From Euryodendron excelsum (lineage: Eukaryota > Streptophyta > Magnoliopsida > Ericales > Pentaphylacaceae): DNA of 64,000 nt. This document shows positions 1-11,281 of the stretch, in pieces (positions within the stretch are counted from its first letter, which is position 1; the number at the start of each line of letters is the position of its first letter). A model generated the notes under the pieces. The model was not told where the DNA came from. It made no database searches and was given only the letters and a program-made list of their open reading frames with translations. Where the stretch lies: assembly GCA_033060915.1 (NCBI GenBank), contig CM065392.1, forward strand, positions 21,393,501 to 21,457,500. The letters run 5' to 3'. Both the position numbers and the translations under genes were made by a program.

Positions 1-215
1 TAAAGTTGTTAGTGAGGAACTCATAGATTCCTTACTAAAAGAAGTAATCACTTTATGTTATAGCAACAACATACAAATGTCCTCGGTAATGGTGATCACA
101 AAAATAATTGGGAAAGATTTATTAGCAAGAAGAGATAAATTTCCTTGCTAATGGTGATCATAAGTTAGTCTTTAGTAAGGAAATTGTAAATTGCTCGCTA
201 AAAGTAGCAATCATA
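1..215. repeat. Spaced subterminal-type repeats at window edge
   Basis: Four spaced copies of a CCTNGCTAAWRGTGATCAT-like unit begin near 30, 81, 143 and 193, about 50-62 bp apart. The GCTAAAAG core recurs in the terminal region near 32500. Such arrays are typical of the subterminal ends of CACTA-type DNA transposons, but no terminus is visible here, so the assignment is an inference. Confidence 0.3.
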
Positions 216-590
216 GATGAAGGCTATTTATGCTAGTTATCATAAAAAATTTTCTTTTTTAAAATTGAAAGGTAATTAGAGGTAAAGTGGACATATAGCC
301 TATTAGTCACCAAACCTGTTCAAGTTGACTAGTAATTCATAATGCTTAATTTGGGACTCAGTCATTAAATTATAAGAAATCAACCTAATCTCTTAAGCTG
401 CATGCCTATCATTTATAACTAGCTGTTACATAAATATTTGTTTATTTAAAATAGTACTTATGGGTTAAATGTACGAATTTGAGCATTTAAATTGTTTTTG
501 GAATACGGATTCAGAAATTAAGTTTAGACATGATTACCAAAGAGCTCAGGTACTAGGCTAAGTGCCTCAACCCTATGTCCACACCCTAAT
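216..590. other. Intergenic stretch, nothing recognised
   Basis: AT-rich sequence with no long reading frame and no recognisable repeat. It ends where the reversed S1 LTR copy begins. Confidence 0.5.
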
Positions 591-769
591 TGCGATATCC
601 CAAACCTCTATCTAATTATATTAATGAGAATTTGAAGTGTGTGTAATTTTTAGTGTTATTATTCCTTCTTTTGGGGTCAAAAATGACCAATGACAATTTG
701 TGTCGTAACTTATGTTGGAGTTGTGAGACACATGGGATTATTTTCCATGTGTGTCTTCCTATAACACAC

Positions 770-771
<2 letters not shown>

Positions 772-802
<31 letters not shown>
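772..802. repeat. (AC)n microsatellite
   Basis: A dinucleotide run of about 15 AC units inside the S1 LTR copy. It is absent at the corresponding place of the copy at 33731-36336, so it expanded after the copies separated. Confidence 0.9.
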
Positions 803-803
<1 letters not shown>

Positions 804-1100
804 AATCGGTGGATTACCTTGAGTCCCAATTACCTTGAATTTGAGAGCTTATAGCTCAATATTAGAGAATTAGAGAGTTAGGGGTTGAAACCCCCAAATA
901 TATGAAATGTTAGGGTTTTGAATCTTTTCCTTAGATCCCTTTTGATTTAATTGTTCTTTCTCTCTCATTTTGAGTTATTGTCATCCTTTTGGGTCAATCT
1001 TTAAACCCTAGAAGCATTGGTCTAGTTTGGTAGAGTTTGGAATGATTTGGGTTAGAAATCTAAGGCTTCGAGAACCCATTTTCTTGAACAAAATATGCAG

Positions 1101-1385
1101 GGATCGTCAGGACGGCACGTTTTAGTGTCCTAACGATCAATTTTGAAGTATTAGAGTAACCACGGGTCGTCAAGACGCAATATTTTGCGTCTTGACAATG
1201 GTGCTTTTGATGTATCAAGCCCTCGGGTCGTTAGGACGCAACATTTTGTGTCTTGACGATGGTATTTTTGGGAAAAGTTAGCCTCGGGTCATTAGGACGC
1301 AACATTTTGCATCTTGACAATGGTATTTTTGGCAAAAACTTAGCCTCAGGTTATCAGGACGCCCTTGCTGACGCTCGTGTCTAAT
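1101..1385. repeat. Hairpin-forming tandem array in S1 LTR
   Basis: About five units, roughly 60 bp each, begin near 1101, 1164, 1226, 1285 and 1351. Each carries a GTCAGGACGC / GCGTCTTGAC inverted pair. The best preserved is GTCAAGACGCAA (1169-1180), loop TATT, TTGCGTCTTGAC (1185-1196), a perfect 12-bp stem. The other units are degraded mainly by C-to-T type changes. The sister LTR has a different 71-bp array in the equivalent place. Confidence 0.75.
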
Positions 1386-2360
1386 AGCCTCGACACTATT
1401 TGGTAAAACGAGCATAACTTTCTCTAAAAAATTTGGATTAATGCACCGTTTGAAGCGTTAGAACGTAGACTCGTAGACCTTTTTACCCATATAAAGTTTT
1501 CTCTCTAATTCATTATAGATTGAGCGTTATGGAAGTTTAAATTTGACCCAAAATTCATGCCAACAACATTATTTTCCAAAATTTTAGTGCCCCTTCCGTG
1601 AAGCATAACTTCTTCACCCGAAATGTGTTTTTGGCCCATGACCAATCAAATTAAAGGCCTTTAAGCCTATTTTCAAATGGAACTAGCCTTGGGTGTGAAC
1701 TCATCGTTGAGAGGTGGTTGGGACTTGATGGAGGAGTCGACGTTCTGGCTTTCATGTTCAAATCTCAACTTCATGTTCTTATTTTACACCAGGGCTTATC
1801 CTAGAGTTTAGTTTCGCTCTCCCATTATGAGAATGAGGTGTTGTTGAGTCGAGGTCGAGGGGTTTATGTGCTTAGTCTTGACTTATGTGTTATTGCTTTG
1901 CCTTGGAACCTTGTATTCATGTTTCTATGCTTCTACGTGCATTTTGTGTAGGAACACCTTGTTTATCACCTATTCAATCGGAGAGAGGTAAGTAACGATA
2001 TGCCATGAGTAAAACTCTAGTATTTTCTAAATATTTTAAGTTCATCTCTATATCATGAATGTTTACCATACATTTCAATGTATCAATGCTACATTCAATT
2101 GCAAATGTCATATTTCAAATGCATGCAAGTTATATTTATGTTATGAATTAAAACCATGGACTATAATGTTTAAAAGAAAGAGATGCTAAGTTTCCAATGT
2201 ATGGTGCCAACTAGGATCTTCTCGTGGCAAGACCTTAATCTAGCTCGATAGTCTTGCCTGAACTAGCTTTGATTAGTAGTTACCTCTAGTGCATAGTAAC
2301 AAAACAATGACCGAATTATAAATTTTGTCCAAACAATATTTTATAATTAGTATTATGAAA

Positions 2361-2530
2361 ATATACAACTCAACTAGGCCTTTTTCCCAAGCTATGTGGG
2401 TTCGGCTATTATGAAAATGCACAAAAATAAACAAACAAATAAATAAAAGATATACAAAATTTATGTTTTCAAGTGGCAGTTGCGCCCCCACCATGATTGA
2501 GGTCATGGGTTCAACTCACCTTCCCCTTCC
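2361..2530 (+). repeat. SINE-like dispersed repeat fragments
   Basis: The stretch at 2369-2410 contains CCTTTTTCCCAAGCTATG followed by TGGGTTCGGCTATTATG, close to a dispersed motif common in plant short repeats (CCTTTTCCCAACTAxGTGGGGTCGGCTA). About 100 bp downstream, GGTCATGGGTTCAACTC resembles a tRNA B box, with an A-box-like GTGGCAGTTG at about 2474. The order of parts is not that of a textbook SINE, so this may be two unrelated fragments. Confidence 0.3.
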
Positions 2531-3500
2531 TTTAGGGTTTTAGCCCTCCAATGTATCATATATATGTATATACAAACTTTTATGCTTCTAACCTTTGTAC
2601 ATTACATTGGGAAGTAAATTATGATTGAAAGAAAAATAATTTTAAAAAATTAATAATTAGTAGAAGGAAAAATATTTACTTATTAATAAATTAAACATAA
2701 GTATAAAATCTAAAAGAAAAAGAGGTAGAAAAAAATCAACAAATACAAATAAAATACTTAATTCTCTTTTCTTTTTTTTTATTTCCTCAATGCCAAGTTA
2801 GCCAAAAAGAAAAAGTTGTATTTAGTTCAATTATGAAATAAGTGAAATAATATAGTAAATTTATGGCCACAATAATTATATATATATATATATATATTAG
2901 TAATGTATAATCTCATATGCTTTAAACCTTTTATAATAAAAGAAATATAACGGGTCATTGATTATAAGAAGTTGAATAGGGTGTGCATGGGTCCTATTTT
3001 ATGTTAGATCCATGGTTTAGATCCATTCATGTCAGGTCCCTATTTGATATAAATTTTAATTTATTCACTTACAAATTTTAAAAATTAGACTTAATTTTGT
3101 ATCTTTAATTTCTCAAAAAGTAAAAATAATTCATAAATAAATCAATAATATTTTAATAAAACAAATGATGATTTAAGTCTCAAGAATGTTAACTTGAGAA
3201 TTGAACGAATTTATCAATTTATCCATTTTAAGAATTAAAACAAACCAAACTTTTGACAAACTCAAATCATATTGTCCCATGAAAGTTGGATTGGTTTGGT
3301 TCTTGAATCTTTTAGTTATTTTGTGCACTATTAAGTCGAATAGCTAAATTTTATTTCCTTAATTTTCTTTTCTAATTAATAAAATAATCATAGTATTCCC
3401 TTTTCATATGCTTGTCCAATGAGAGCAAATTATGATGGGAAAAAATAACAAAAAAAGGGAAATGATAACTAATGAAAGGTAAAACAAAATTATTATTTAC
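2531..3500. other. AT-rich intergenic region with (TA)n
   Basis: Very AT-rich sequence without a reading frame of note. A (TA)n run lies at about 2876-2897. No transposon ends are recognised. Confidence 0.5.
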
Positions 3501-4171
3501 TTGCTAATAAATTAAACATGAGAAATATCCTTCAAAATTTGTCTTTCCCTCAAATTTGTTTTTCCCCAAATTTCATTCCCTCCAACGTGGTAAAATCTAA
3601 TTCTCATTCTGAAGGTTCCAAATATTTCCCTCGTACCCAACAAATCCTAGCTTTTCTGCCCCAAAATTTGTTGTCCTCTATCTCCGTCCCTCCCTCCCTC
3701 CTTCCTCCCAATAGTCAAGCGAACCACTTGCCGCCCATTCACCACCGAGCCCCCCTCTCACGGGCAGAGCTCCATTGCCGACCCTACCACCATACCCCTA
3801 CTCGTCGCAACGAGAGCTCTCACTATGAACCTTAGTCCTAAGTTTTGGGGTGGTTGGTTTAAGTTGTGTTTAATTGCGTAAGCAATTTCATAGGGCTAGA
3901 GCTGATTTGTTTTTTTCTAATGGGTTTCAGATTTGTTGCATATATAGGATCAATTTTGGTGTTCGAATTTTCTCTCTTCGACTCTCTCTGGTATCAAATT
4001 TTCTTTCTCTCATCCTAATACCTGATATTAATTGTAAACTATTTGTACGGTTCTGCTTCTTCTTTATATGCATATTCTATCACTTTGACATGAAAGTTTT
4101 AATCAGATGCTTTGGTCTCTAAACTTCAGACACTCACCTCAATTGACTTCAAACAAATCTCATAAGGCGAG
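3501..4171 (+). other. GC-richer island, possible old exon or leader
   Basis: Within AT-rich surroundings, 3540-3830 is rich in C, with CCCTCC runs and an open frame (about 3518-3835) whose C-terminal half is rich in Pro, His and Arg. Sequence downstream to 4171 has pyrimidine-rich runs like an intron or leader. It resembles a plant 5' leader or first exon more than the neighbouring transposons, but no protein family is recognised. The Tat/Ogre LTR begins directly after it. Confidence 0.2.
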
Positions 4172-4639
4172 CGTCGCGCCCAGATTTTTCGCACTCGAGG
4201 AATACTCACAAGCGGGAAAAATGCTATACTCTCTCGTTAGAACTCACCCTCCGAGAAGAATGAGTGCGACTAGGTTTGAATTGAAAATTTGATTTGAATA
4301 AAGGGATTTTAGAAAAAGATTCAGAGTCGCCACCTAACTTGATTAAGGTGAGCTAGGTCACCTAAAAACTAAGAATAATCCGAAGACTACACTATCTCCT
4401 CAAGAGAGGGTTTATAAGAAAACGGGTTGTTTGGCAACCTTTGGAAAATATGTGATCCCTTTTTGAAAAATAACTCCATTTTGGTCTTTGAAATCAGTGA
4501 TCTAGGTTCGGAGGTTGGTTACGTGTAGGTAAGACGCACTAAGCCATCACCCTACCCCGCCCTTTCGGTACCTACATGTCAATCTACCCTAGATTCACCT
4601 ATGAGAGTCTTTAACTAACTAATGTTCAATCCTATTCAC

Positions 4640-6990
4640 TTTGAAAAATAATGTTTGAAAAGAAACTAACAAGATGCATGGTATGCAAGTGCGATAGAAG
4701 AAAGTTGATTTAGAAATAGATTTGAAAAGAATTTGATTTGATTTGATTTGAAAAGAAAGAGATAGAAGTTTGAATTTGGAAACAAGATTTTGGAAATTGA
4801 AATTGAAGATTGAAAATAGAAATTTAAAATTGGAAATTTGAAAATAGATTGGAGATTTGAAAAAGATTGTGGAATTAGAAATTTGAAAAATGTTGTGGAA
4901 TTTGAGATTTGAAAAAGATTGTGAAATTAGAAATTTGAAAAATGTTGTGACCACACCCATGAGGGTTGCCTACGTATCCTTTTGGAGGAATCAGGTCAGT
5001 CGTAGTTTGGACAAGAGTCTGATTGAAAATAGAAGAGTTGATTTGAAGAAGGAAATTGAATTGGGAATTGAATTGGAAGATTGAGAGATTGAACTTTGAT
5101 TGGAAGATTTGAAAAGACTTTGACTTTGGAAAACTTAGTTTTAGGAAACCTAGACTTAGGAAAGAAAGAATTTAGAAAGGACTTGAGATTAAGAAAAATT
5201 GGGTTTGACTTGGAAAGATTTGGAAAGATTGGATTTAGAAAAGATTCAAATTTAGGAAAGGTCCGACTTAGGAAAGTTTTGAATTAGGAAGGTTTCATTT
5301 TTGGAAAGTTTTGGAATTAAGGAAGTTTTGAATTAGGAAAGTTTTCAAATTAGGAAAGTTTTGAATTAAGAAAGTTTTCAAATTAGGAAAGTTTCAACTT
5401 AGGAAAGTTTTGAATTTGGAATTTTCGAAATAGGGAAGTTTTGAAAATTGGAAAGTTTAGAAAACAAGGAAGTTTTGAAAATAAGAAAGTTTTGAATTAG
5501 GAAAGGTTTTGAAATAGGAAAGTTTTGAATTAAGAAAGTTTTCAAATTAGGAAAAGTTTAGTTTAAGAAAGGTCTAGAATTTGAAAATTTTCGAGTTAAG
5601 AAAGTTTTGAATTTGGAAAGCTTAGAATTTTAGAAAGATTTTAAATTAGGAAAGATTTAGAAAGGGTTTGAATTAAGAAAGATTTGAAATTTAGAGAGTT
5701 TAAGATTTGGAAAGTTTTAGAGTTTGAGTTTTTAGAAAATCTTGAGATTAGGAAAAGTTTGAGTTTAGGAAAGATTTGAAAAACATAGATTTGGAGAATT
5801 GAGATTTGGAAAAGGGGTAGGATTAGGAAAGGGTTGAATTAAGAAAGATTTGAAAGTTGGGTTTTAAAATTTAGGAAAGATTTAAAGTTTAGGTTTAGGA
5901 AATTTATGGTTTAGGAAGGTAGGAGATTAAGAAGGAGTTAAATTAAGAAAGGTTTGGATTTTGTTTCTAAAAAGAGAGGTTTTGATTTTGTTTCCAAAAA
6001 CGAAGGATTGGATCTAGTTTCCTAAAGGGAAGATTGGATTTGGTCAAGGATTTGGAAAGCGAAGTTTTCGAAACACCAAATTCAGAAAATTATAGTTTTG
6101 ACGTAGAAAAGAGGTTTTGGAAATGTGTATAATTTTGATGTAGAAAACAAGAGGTTTTGAAAATCTAGGTTTTAAGGCAAGTTTGAAAACCATGTTTTTG
6201 GGAAGAAAATTAGAGTTTCCTAATGGTTAACTCTAGGGCTTAACTTGGGCTCGAAGAAAAGAGTTTTTTAGAAAATGCGTTTTTTGGAAACGAGGATTTT
6301 GGAAGGAAATCTTAGAGAGGAGTTTTTAGAGGAAAGATTTTGGAAAGAAAGATTTTTGAAACGAAGATTTTTAGAAGGGAATCCTAGAGAGAAGCTTTTG
6401 GAAAGTGTGTTTTTGGAAACAAGTTTTTTTTAGAAGGAAAACCTAGAGGGGAGTTTTTAGAGGGAAGATTTTGGAAAGAGAGTTTTTGGAAAGATTTTTG
6501 GGGAGAGTTTTTTTTAGGAAAGGGATCTAGGAAACGTTTTTGGAAAGTGGATTTTGAAGAGAGCGTTTTAGAAAGGAGTTGAAAAAGGAGGTTTTGAAAG
6601 ATAGATTTTTGGAAAGAGTTTTTAGAAAACAATTTTGGAAAGAGGAGCTTTTTGGAAAACATGTTGGACGGGAGATTTTTAGGAAGAGGGATTTTTGAAA
6701 AAAGAGTTTTTAGAAGGTATAAAAACATCTCATTTTCCTAAAGCGATTCTTGCCATAAGAAAGCTAGAACCACTTTAAGAAAGTGGTTTTGAAAACAACA
6801 AAGGTTGAAAATATGGACCATGCTAGTCACTTTAAATGTAACACTTTCCTAAAACAATCCTAGCCATGGAAAAGTGAGAATCACCCTAGGATTGTGATTT
6901 TGAAAACACGTTTTGAAAAAGAGATTTTGATGAAATTTTGGAAACAAGTTTGAAAACGAGTTTGAAAACGATTTTTGGAAGATGCATGAT
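4640..6990 (-). repeat. Long purine-rich low-complexity tract in LTR 1
   Basis: On the plus strand this is a degenerate series of GGAAAGTTTTGAATTAGG-like units, with very little C. The transcribed (minus) strand is therefore pyrimidine-rich. It lies downstream of the TATA box, in R/U5. The same tract is in LTR 2 (14430-16640), and a C/T/A-rich counterpart on the plus strand is in the solo LTR (about 47000-47650). Open frames inside it are by-products of the biased composition. Confidence 0.8.
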
Positions 6991-7594
6991 CATGATATGC
7001 ACAATACAATTTTGGGGTCGTGAACATACAAGGTTAAGGCTTCACCACATAATCAAAGGGGCCGGACCCACGTGGTCTCTGATTAGCCTAAAGGAGAGCC
7101 CCCCGACACGGTGACCCTCTGATAGTCTAATCCTACACATGGACTGGGAGTCCCCTTGTTTCAAGCATGCAAAAAAAGGGGGGAAAAGAGATGGGGGACT
7201 AAAATAGAAGAAAACCCAAGTGGGTTAGGAGAGAGAAGAGAGAGGACGAAGTGCAGAAATTTAAATGGAGAACCTACCTTGTATCTTGTTTATTTTGTGC
7301 GCCTTGCTTTCTTCGGTTTTCGTCTTGATCTTCGTCTTCAATCTTCAAGAGCTGCCTTCAATCTTCAAACTTCAGATTGCAACTCTTCAAGTCTTTGAAG
7401 GAGGGTTGAAGGTTAGTGTATGAGTGTATGGGAGTGTGTATGAGTGTATAGGAGGCTAGGGTTTAGTGTATGGTGGCTAGGGTTTGGAAAACCTAGAGTA
7501 GCTAGGGTTTTTGGGAGTGCACCAGCTCTGTATATCGAAATATATGATTTTTAAACTGAGTTTGCAGACCTCTTTTACGCTGGAAGAGGCTCTG

Positions 7595-7602
7595 TATTTA
7601 TA
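7595..7602 (-). promoter_or_regulatory. TATA box of LTR 1
   Basis: Minus strand reads CTATAAATACAG, the same sequence as in the plus-strand solo LTR at 45996-46003 and close to CTATAAATATAG in LTR 2. It sits about 1.8 kb into the LTR, just downstream (minus strand) of the GC palindromes. Conservation in three LTRs supports it as the core promoter. Confidence 0.7.
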
Positions 7603-7633
7603 GAGGTTGGAATATACTGGAGCCTGTTGCAGT

Positions 7634-7700
7634 GGTGCCAGGCCAAACTTTATATTGGCGCCACTAGGAGTGGCGCCAGGCCATTTTTTGGCTTGTAGTG
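7634..7700 (-). promoter_or_regulatory. GC palindromes upstream of TATA, LTR 1
   Basis: A perfect inverted repeat lies at 7656-7678: TGGCGCCACT, spacer AGG, AGTGGCGCCA. Degenerate relatives flank it (AGTGGTGCCAGG near 7631 and AGTGGCACCAGCC near 7697). LTR 2 has the same three elements in better condition. The position immediately upstream of TATA suggests a U3 regulatory element. Confidence 0.65.
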
Positions 7701-8062
7701 GCACCAGCCATTTAGGAAATGTTTGAATTCAGCAAGCAACGTATCTTTGACTAGATTTGGGCGCCTGTACTAGTGACTACCATACAAGTTTTAGCCTGAC
7801 TTCACTAGGAGTGACTCCAGAAAGTCCGGGAATGATTTGAAGAAGCCGAAAATGACTCGGAAGGCTGGAAAAGAGTAGGAACACTTAGAGTAGTGTCCCG
7901 AGAGTATTTGACTTGAAAGATGAGGATAGGATATGTCGGAAGGGTTGACCGGGCCTTTAGGGGCAAAACGGTCAATCGGGCCAGAAAGCTACCGGAACGA
8001 ACTTGGATTGTCCCGGAAGAAGACTCGAGATTTGAAAACATTATTCAAAATTTTCTCAAAGG

Positions 8063-8540
8063 TTGCCGGTTTGATTCCCAGAGCCGGTGTGGTCAGAAAA
8101 GGAGACTGCCCCCCAAGGGTAAAACGGTCATTTTGTACCGGGTTTGCCGAAACTGACTCGGAATGATCCGAAAAGACAGAGGAAGGTTGGGAATACTATA
8201 GGAGCTATTCTCAGAAAATTACCGGTTTGATACCTAGAGCTGGTGTGGTCGAAAAACGAGACCAGCCCACTAGGGGCAAAACGGTCATTTTGTATCGGGT
8301 TTGCCAGGACTGGCTCGGAATGATCCGAAAGGATAAAGAGAGGTGGAGAATACTATAAGAAGTATTCTCAGGAGGTTACCAGCTTGATACCAAGAGCTGG
8401 TGTGGTCAGAAAATGAGACCGGCCCACCAGGGGCAAAACGGTCATTTTGTACCGGGTTGGCCGGAATTGACTCGGAATGATCCGGAAAGGTAATGGGGGG
8501 GGTTGAGAATACTATAAAAAGTATTCTCGGGAAGTTACCA
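8063..8540 (-). repeat. Three 157-bp tandem units in LTR 1 U3
   Basis: Units begin near 8063, 8219 and 8376. Each contains an ACCGGTTTGAT box, an AGAGCCGGTGTGG box and GGGCAAAACGGTCATTTTG. LTR 2 has matching units near 17758, 17915 and 18076. A diverged, reversed equivalent is visible in the solo LTR near 45360-45450. Confidence 0.75.
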
Positions 8541-8542
8541 AA

Positions 8543-9190
8543 GGGGACTTACCGCCTTCGAAAAGACGTGCCTGAGTTGGGACTGTCTCGAGGAATAAAC
8601 TGTCTCGAGAGAGGGATTGGAAAGGGGACTTACCGCCTTCAGAAAGACGCGCCTAAGTTGGAACCGTCTCGAGGAATAAACGGTCTCAAGAGAGGGATTG
8701 GAAAGGGGACTTACCGTTTTCGAAAAGACGTGCCTGAGTTGGGACCGTCTCGAGGAATAAACTATCTCGAGAGAGGGATTGGAAAGGGGACTTACCATCT
8801 TCGAAAAGACGTGCCTGATTGGAACCGTCTCGAGGAATAAACTATCTCGAGAGAGGGATTGGAAAGGGGACTTACCGTCTTCGAAATGACGTGCCTGATT
8901 GGAACTGTCTCGAGGAATAAACTGTCTCGAGAGAGGGATTGGAAAGGGGACTTACCGTCTTTGAAAAGATGTGCCTGAGTTGGAACCGTCTCGAGGAATA
9001 AATTGTCTCGAGAGAGGGATTGGAAAGGGGACTTACCGTCTTTGAAAAGACGTGCTTGATTGTGACCGTCTCGAGGAATAAACTGTCTCGAGAGAGGGGT
9101 TGGAAAGGGGACTTACCATCTTTAAAAAGACGTGCCTGATTGGAACCGTTTTGAGGAATAAACTATCTTGAGAGAGGGGTTGGAGTCGGA
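8543..9190 (-). repeat. Eight 80-81-bp tandem units in LTR 1 U3
   Basis: The GGGGACTTACC start recurs at 8543, 8624, 8705, 8786, 8866, 8946, 9027 and 9107, a period of 80-81 bp. Each unit carries two TCTCGAG boxes around GAATAAACTG. Units are contiguous, with no spacers. LTR 2 has only two or three units of this array, mixed with others, so copy number changed after the LTRs diverged. Confidence 0.85.
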
Positions 9191-9381
9191 AAGGAAAGGA
9201 CAATGCCCCTAAGGGCATTTTGGTCATTTTGTCTCTACTTGGGCCTGGCAGGCCCGCGAAGCAATGGACAGACGGGATTTAGACTTAGAAAGTTGTTTCG
9301 ATTGGAATATGACCCCAATGACTTGAACACAAGTCTAGACGGAACGTAGACTGCCGAGCGGTCAAAAATAGAGTGCTTACA

Positions 9382-9398
9382 GTTGCCCCTCTTTTTCT
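9382..9398 (-). other. Polypurine tract next to LTR 1
   Basis: The minus strand reads AAAAAGAGGGGCAAC directly before the LTR start TGTAAGCACTC. This is the expected position and composition for the plus-strand priming tract, and it identifies the left LTR as the 3' LTR. Confidence 0.7.
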
Positions 9399-11278
9399 GT
9401 CTTTGCTTGTCAAAGACAGAAAACAATAAAAGTAAGAGTCCCATGTTGACCGCGAGGCAATCGGAGGGACGAACATTGGAAATCTTTCGACAACGAGGGT
9501 CGAAGACGGATAACGGGCCAAAAAGGCCTTCGAAAATGAGTTTTTGTGGGAAAAAGGGCAAAGTTACCCAGAATTTGCAACTGGCGCCACTAGTAGTGGT
9601 GCCTTTGGCATAAAATGCCTGGCGCCTCTGCTAGTGGCGCCAGGCTTTGAGTTAAAACTAGAAAATTTCTAGTTCAAACAGCCGCGGCATTTTGGAGAGA
9701 TTTTGCAAATCCGAGAGACTTCGCGTGAGAATTGACTTGAACCTTGAAGGGGCTCTTCTTGGAGACCACGGGTGATTGCCGGAAGGAGACCACATTGCCA
9801 GAAAAGTCGCCGGAAGAGAAGATTTTGCCGAAGAACTTCCAAAAGGTGAGTTTTCCAATTTTGTTGATTTTGATGTGCAGAACTTCGTTTGAATCATATG
9901 AATAGTGGAAATTAATATTTTGATATATTTTGAACATAATGTTGAAGTTATTTTTGCATTTTGGTGCTTGTTTGATTGAATTTGAGTGACTTTTCATGAT
10001 TATGCGAAAGAGGGTTTTCTGCAGGAACAGTGAATTTGCTCCTACAGACCTAGGCATTAAGTTTTCTGGCTACATTTTTGTGCGATGTGCCTTAAAAAAA
10101 ATGTGTTTAACAACTGTATGGAATTTCGTGATTTTTTGAAAACTCGGTGAATGTTTGATTTTTTGAAAAATAGAAAAATATTTTAAAAATTAGAAAAAAT
10201 TAAGAGAACTTGAGAGATTGATGAAATTTTTAAAGTTTGAAATTTGGAAAAATATTGGAATATTTTAGAAAACATTTAAGGTGACTTTGAGAAATTTCAG
10301 GAGGCTTTGAAAACCATTGATTTATTTGAAAAATAAAATATGTGTTTTGAAAATTTTGAAAAATTGAAAAATGTGCGCGAGTGCAATTGTTATGTGATTG
10401 TTATGCTGAAAAGTGCACGTTTTGTATTTTGCGTTGATGTCATGGGTGTTGTAGAGGCCATTTTTAAACGGGACTCTGCCAAAATTTTTTTTTAGAAAGT
10501 AGGGAAAGAGTTGGTTAAAGTTTTAGAAATAAAATCTTTTTGAAAGAGTTTTTCAACACTATCCTAGCATGATAGAGGTGGACACCACTCCTAGAGTTCT
10601 CAACTGTTGTCTGCCCCAGTGTAGGGAGGACAGTCTTGGATCAGGGTTAACAAAGAAAATTTTCACTTTCTGCGAGGCACTAGGGGTTAAGCAAGGGGAA
10701 TATGAGCACATTTAGTTATTTATTCAGTTATTTATTCTTTATATGTGGGGGAATGAAAGATGGCTCCTCTTCCTCTTGATAAATTGGCCACACATCGCTT
10801 AGCCTCAGAGTCTTGCAAGTGCTGCCTTTGGGTAGTATTCTCACTCATCTTTATTCTCTCTCTCTGTAGAAGGCTGATCATTTGGCGAGTGGTTAACTCA
10901 TGCTATCATCCCTTCAAGTTAGATCATTCCATAAGACAAACCATGCCCCTTGCGTAGAGAGTAGTCACTATTCCCAGGGAAGACAAGACAACAACAATGG
11001 AATAAAAGCTGTTATTTGATTATTATTATTTTTTTTACGAAAAGCATAAGGTTCTTAGGCAATAAGAAAATGTAAACATTAATTTAAAGACAAGAAGTAA
11101 AAGGGATAGAAAGAAAGTGGGTGAAACCACCCCTCTCTTGTACGCTTGTGCAAGGAACCCATTTCTAGTAAGGTCTTGGGCCTGTGCCCTTGTCTGCATT
11201 CCATCCACGGTTGAGATTTTCAGCTAAGGCAGGATAGGTAGATGCCTCTCTCGGAGTTCCAAGTGAGTTGGCGGTGAT
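9399..11278 (-). other. Internal 3' region without pol
   Basis: Nearly 1.9 kb between the gag remnant and the polypurine tract, where an autonomous element would carry pol. No RT, RNase H or integrase motifs are visible in any frame. Two more GC palindromes of the U3 type lie at 9582-9604 (one mismatch) and 9618-9644 (CCTGGCGCC / GGCGCCAGG). The rest is AT-rich non-coding sequence. Confidence 0.6.
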
Positions 11279-11281
11279 GAT

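Larger units (their letters stand above)
591..2240 (-). mobile_element. Truncated S1-family LTR, reversed
   Basis: This block is the reverse complement of most of the solo LTR at 33731-36336. Matching segments in opposite order include the terminal TGCGATATCCC, the part mentioning AATGAGAATT, the segment near 1430-1480 (matches 35220-35290), the segment near 1690-1780 (matches 34920-35010) and the one near 2170-2215 (matches 34560-34650). The terminus reads TGCG where the other copy implies TGTG, so it carries one change. Homology stops near 2240; about 820 bp of the LTR's other end is missing. No internal retrotransposon sequence is attached. Confidence 0.8.
4172..9381 (-). mobile_element. 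Tat/Ogre-type LTR 1 (3' LTR on minus strand)
   Basis: Long terminal repeat of a Ty3/gypsy element. It aligns by eye over its whole length with 13893-18822. On the minus strand it starts TGTAAGCACTC (at 9381) and ends GGGCGCGACG (4172), where the sister ends GACA, so the terminal base has mutated. Its 5.2 kb length fits the very long LTRs of the Ogre/Tat group. In minus-strand order it holds a U3 with 81-bp and 157-bp tandem arrays, GC palindromes, a TATA box at 7595-7602, then a 2.3-kb low-complexity tract. The 5 bp outside it (GCGAG, 4167-4171) do not match those outside the other LTR (GGTTG, 18823-18827). Confidence 0.88.

Noticed and set aside
616..838. Open frames with Cys-Val or Thr-His runs
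   Set aside because: They are translations of the (AC)n microsatellite.
2472..2530. tRNA gene
   Set aside because: Only a B-box-like stretch is present; no cloverleaf with acceptor stem or anticodon arm can be formed.
6384..6728. Minus-strand open frame of 114 codons rich in Lys, Ser, Phe and Leu
   Set aside because: It lies wholly in the low-complexity LTR tract; the repeated codons follow the repeat unit and there is no family signature.
8493..8840. Open frames of 87-115 codons on both strands with repeated GTYRLRKDVPEL-like units
   Set aside because: They are produced by the 81-bp tandem array, whose length is a multiple of three; no gene context.
8543..9190. CRISPR-like regular repeats
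   Set aside because: Units are contiguous with no unique spacers, in a plant LTR; a CRISPR array is excluded. The same holds for the 55-bp and 71-bp arrays.
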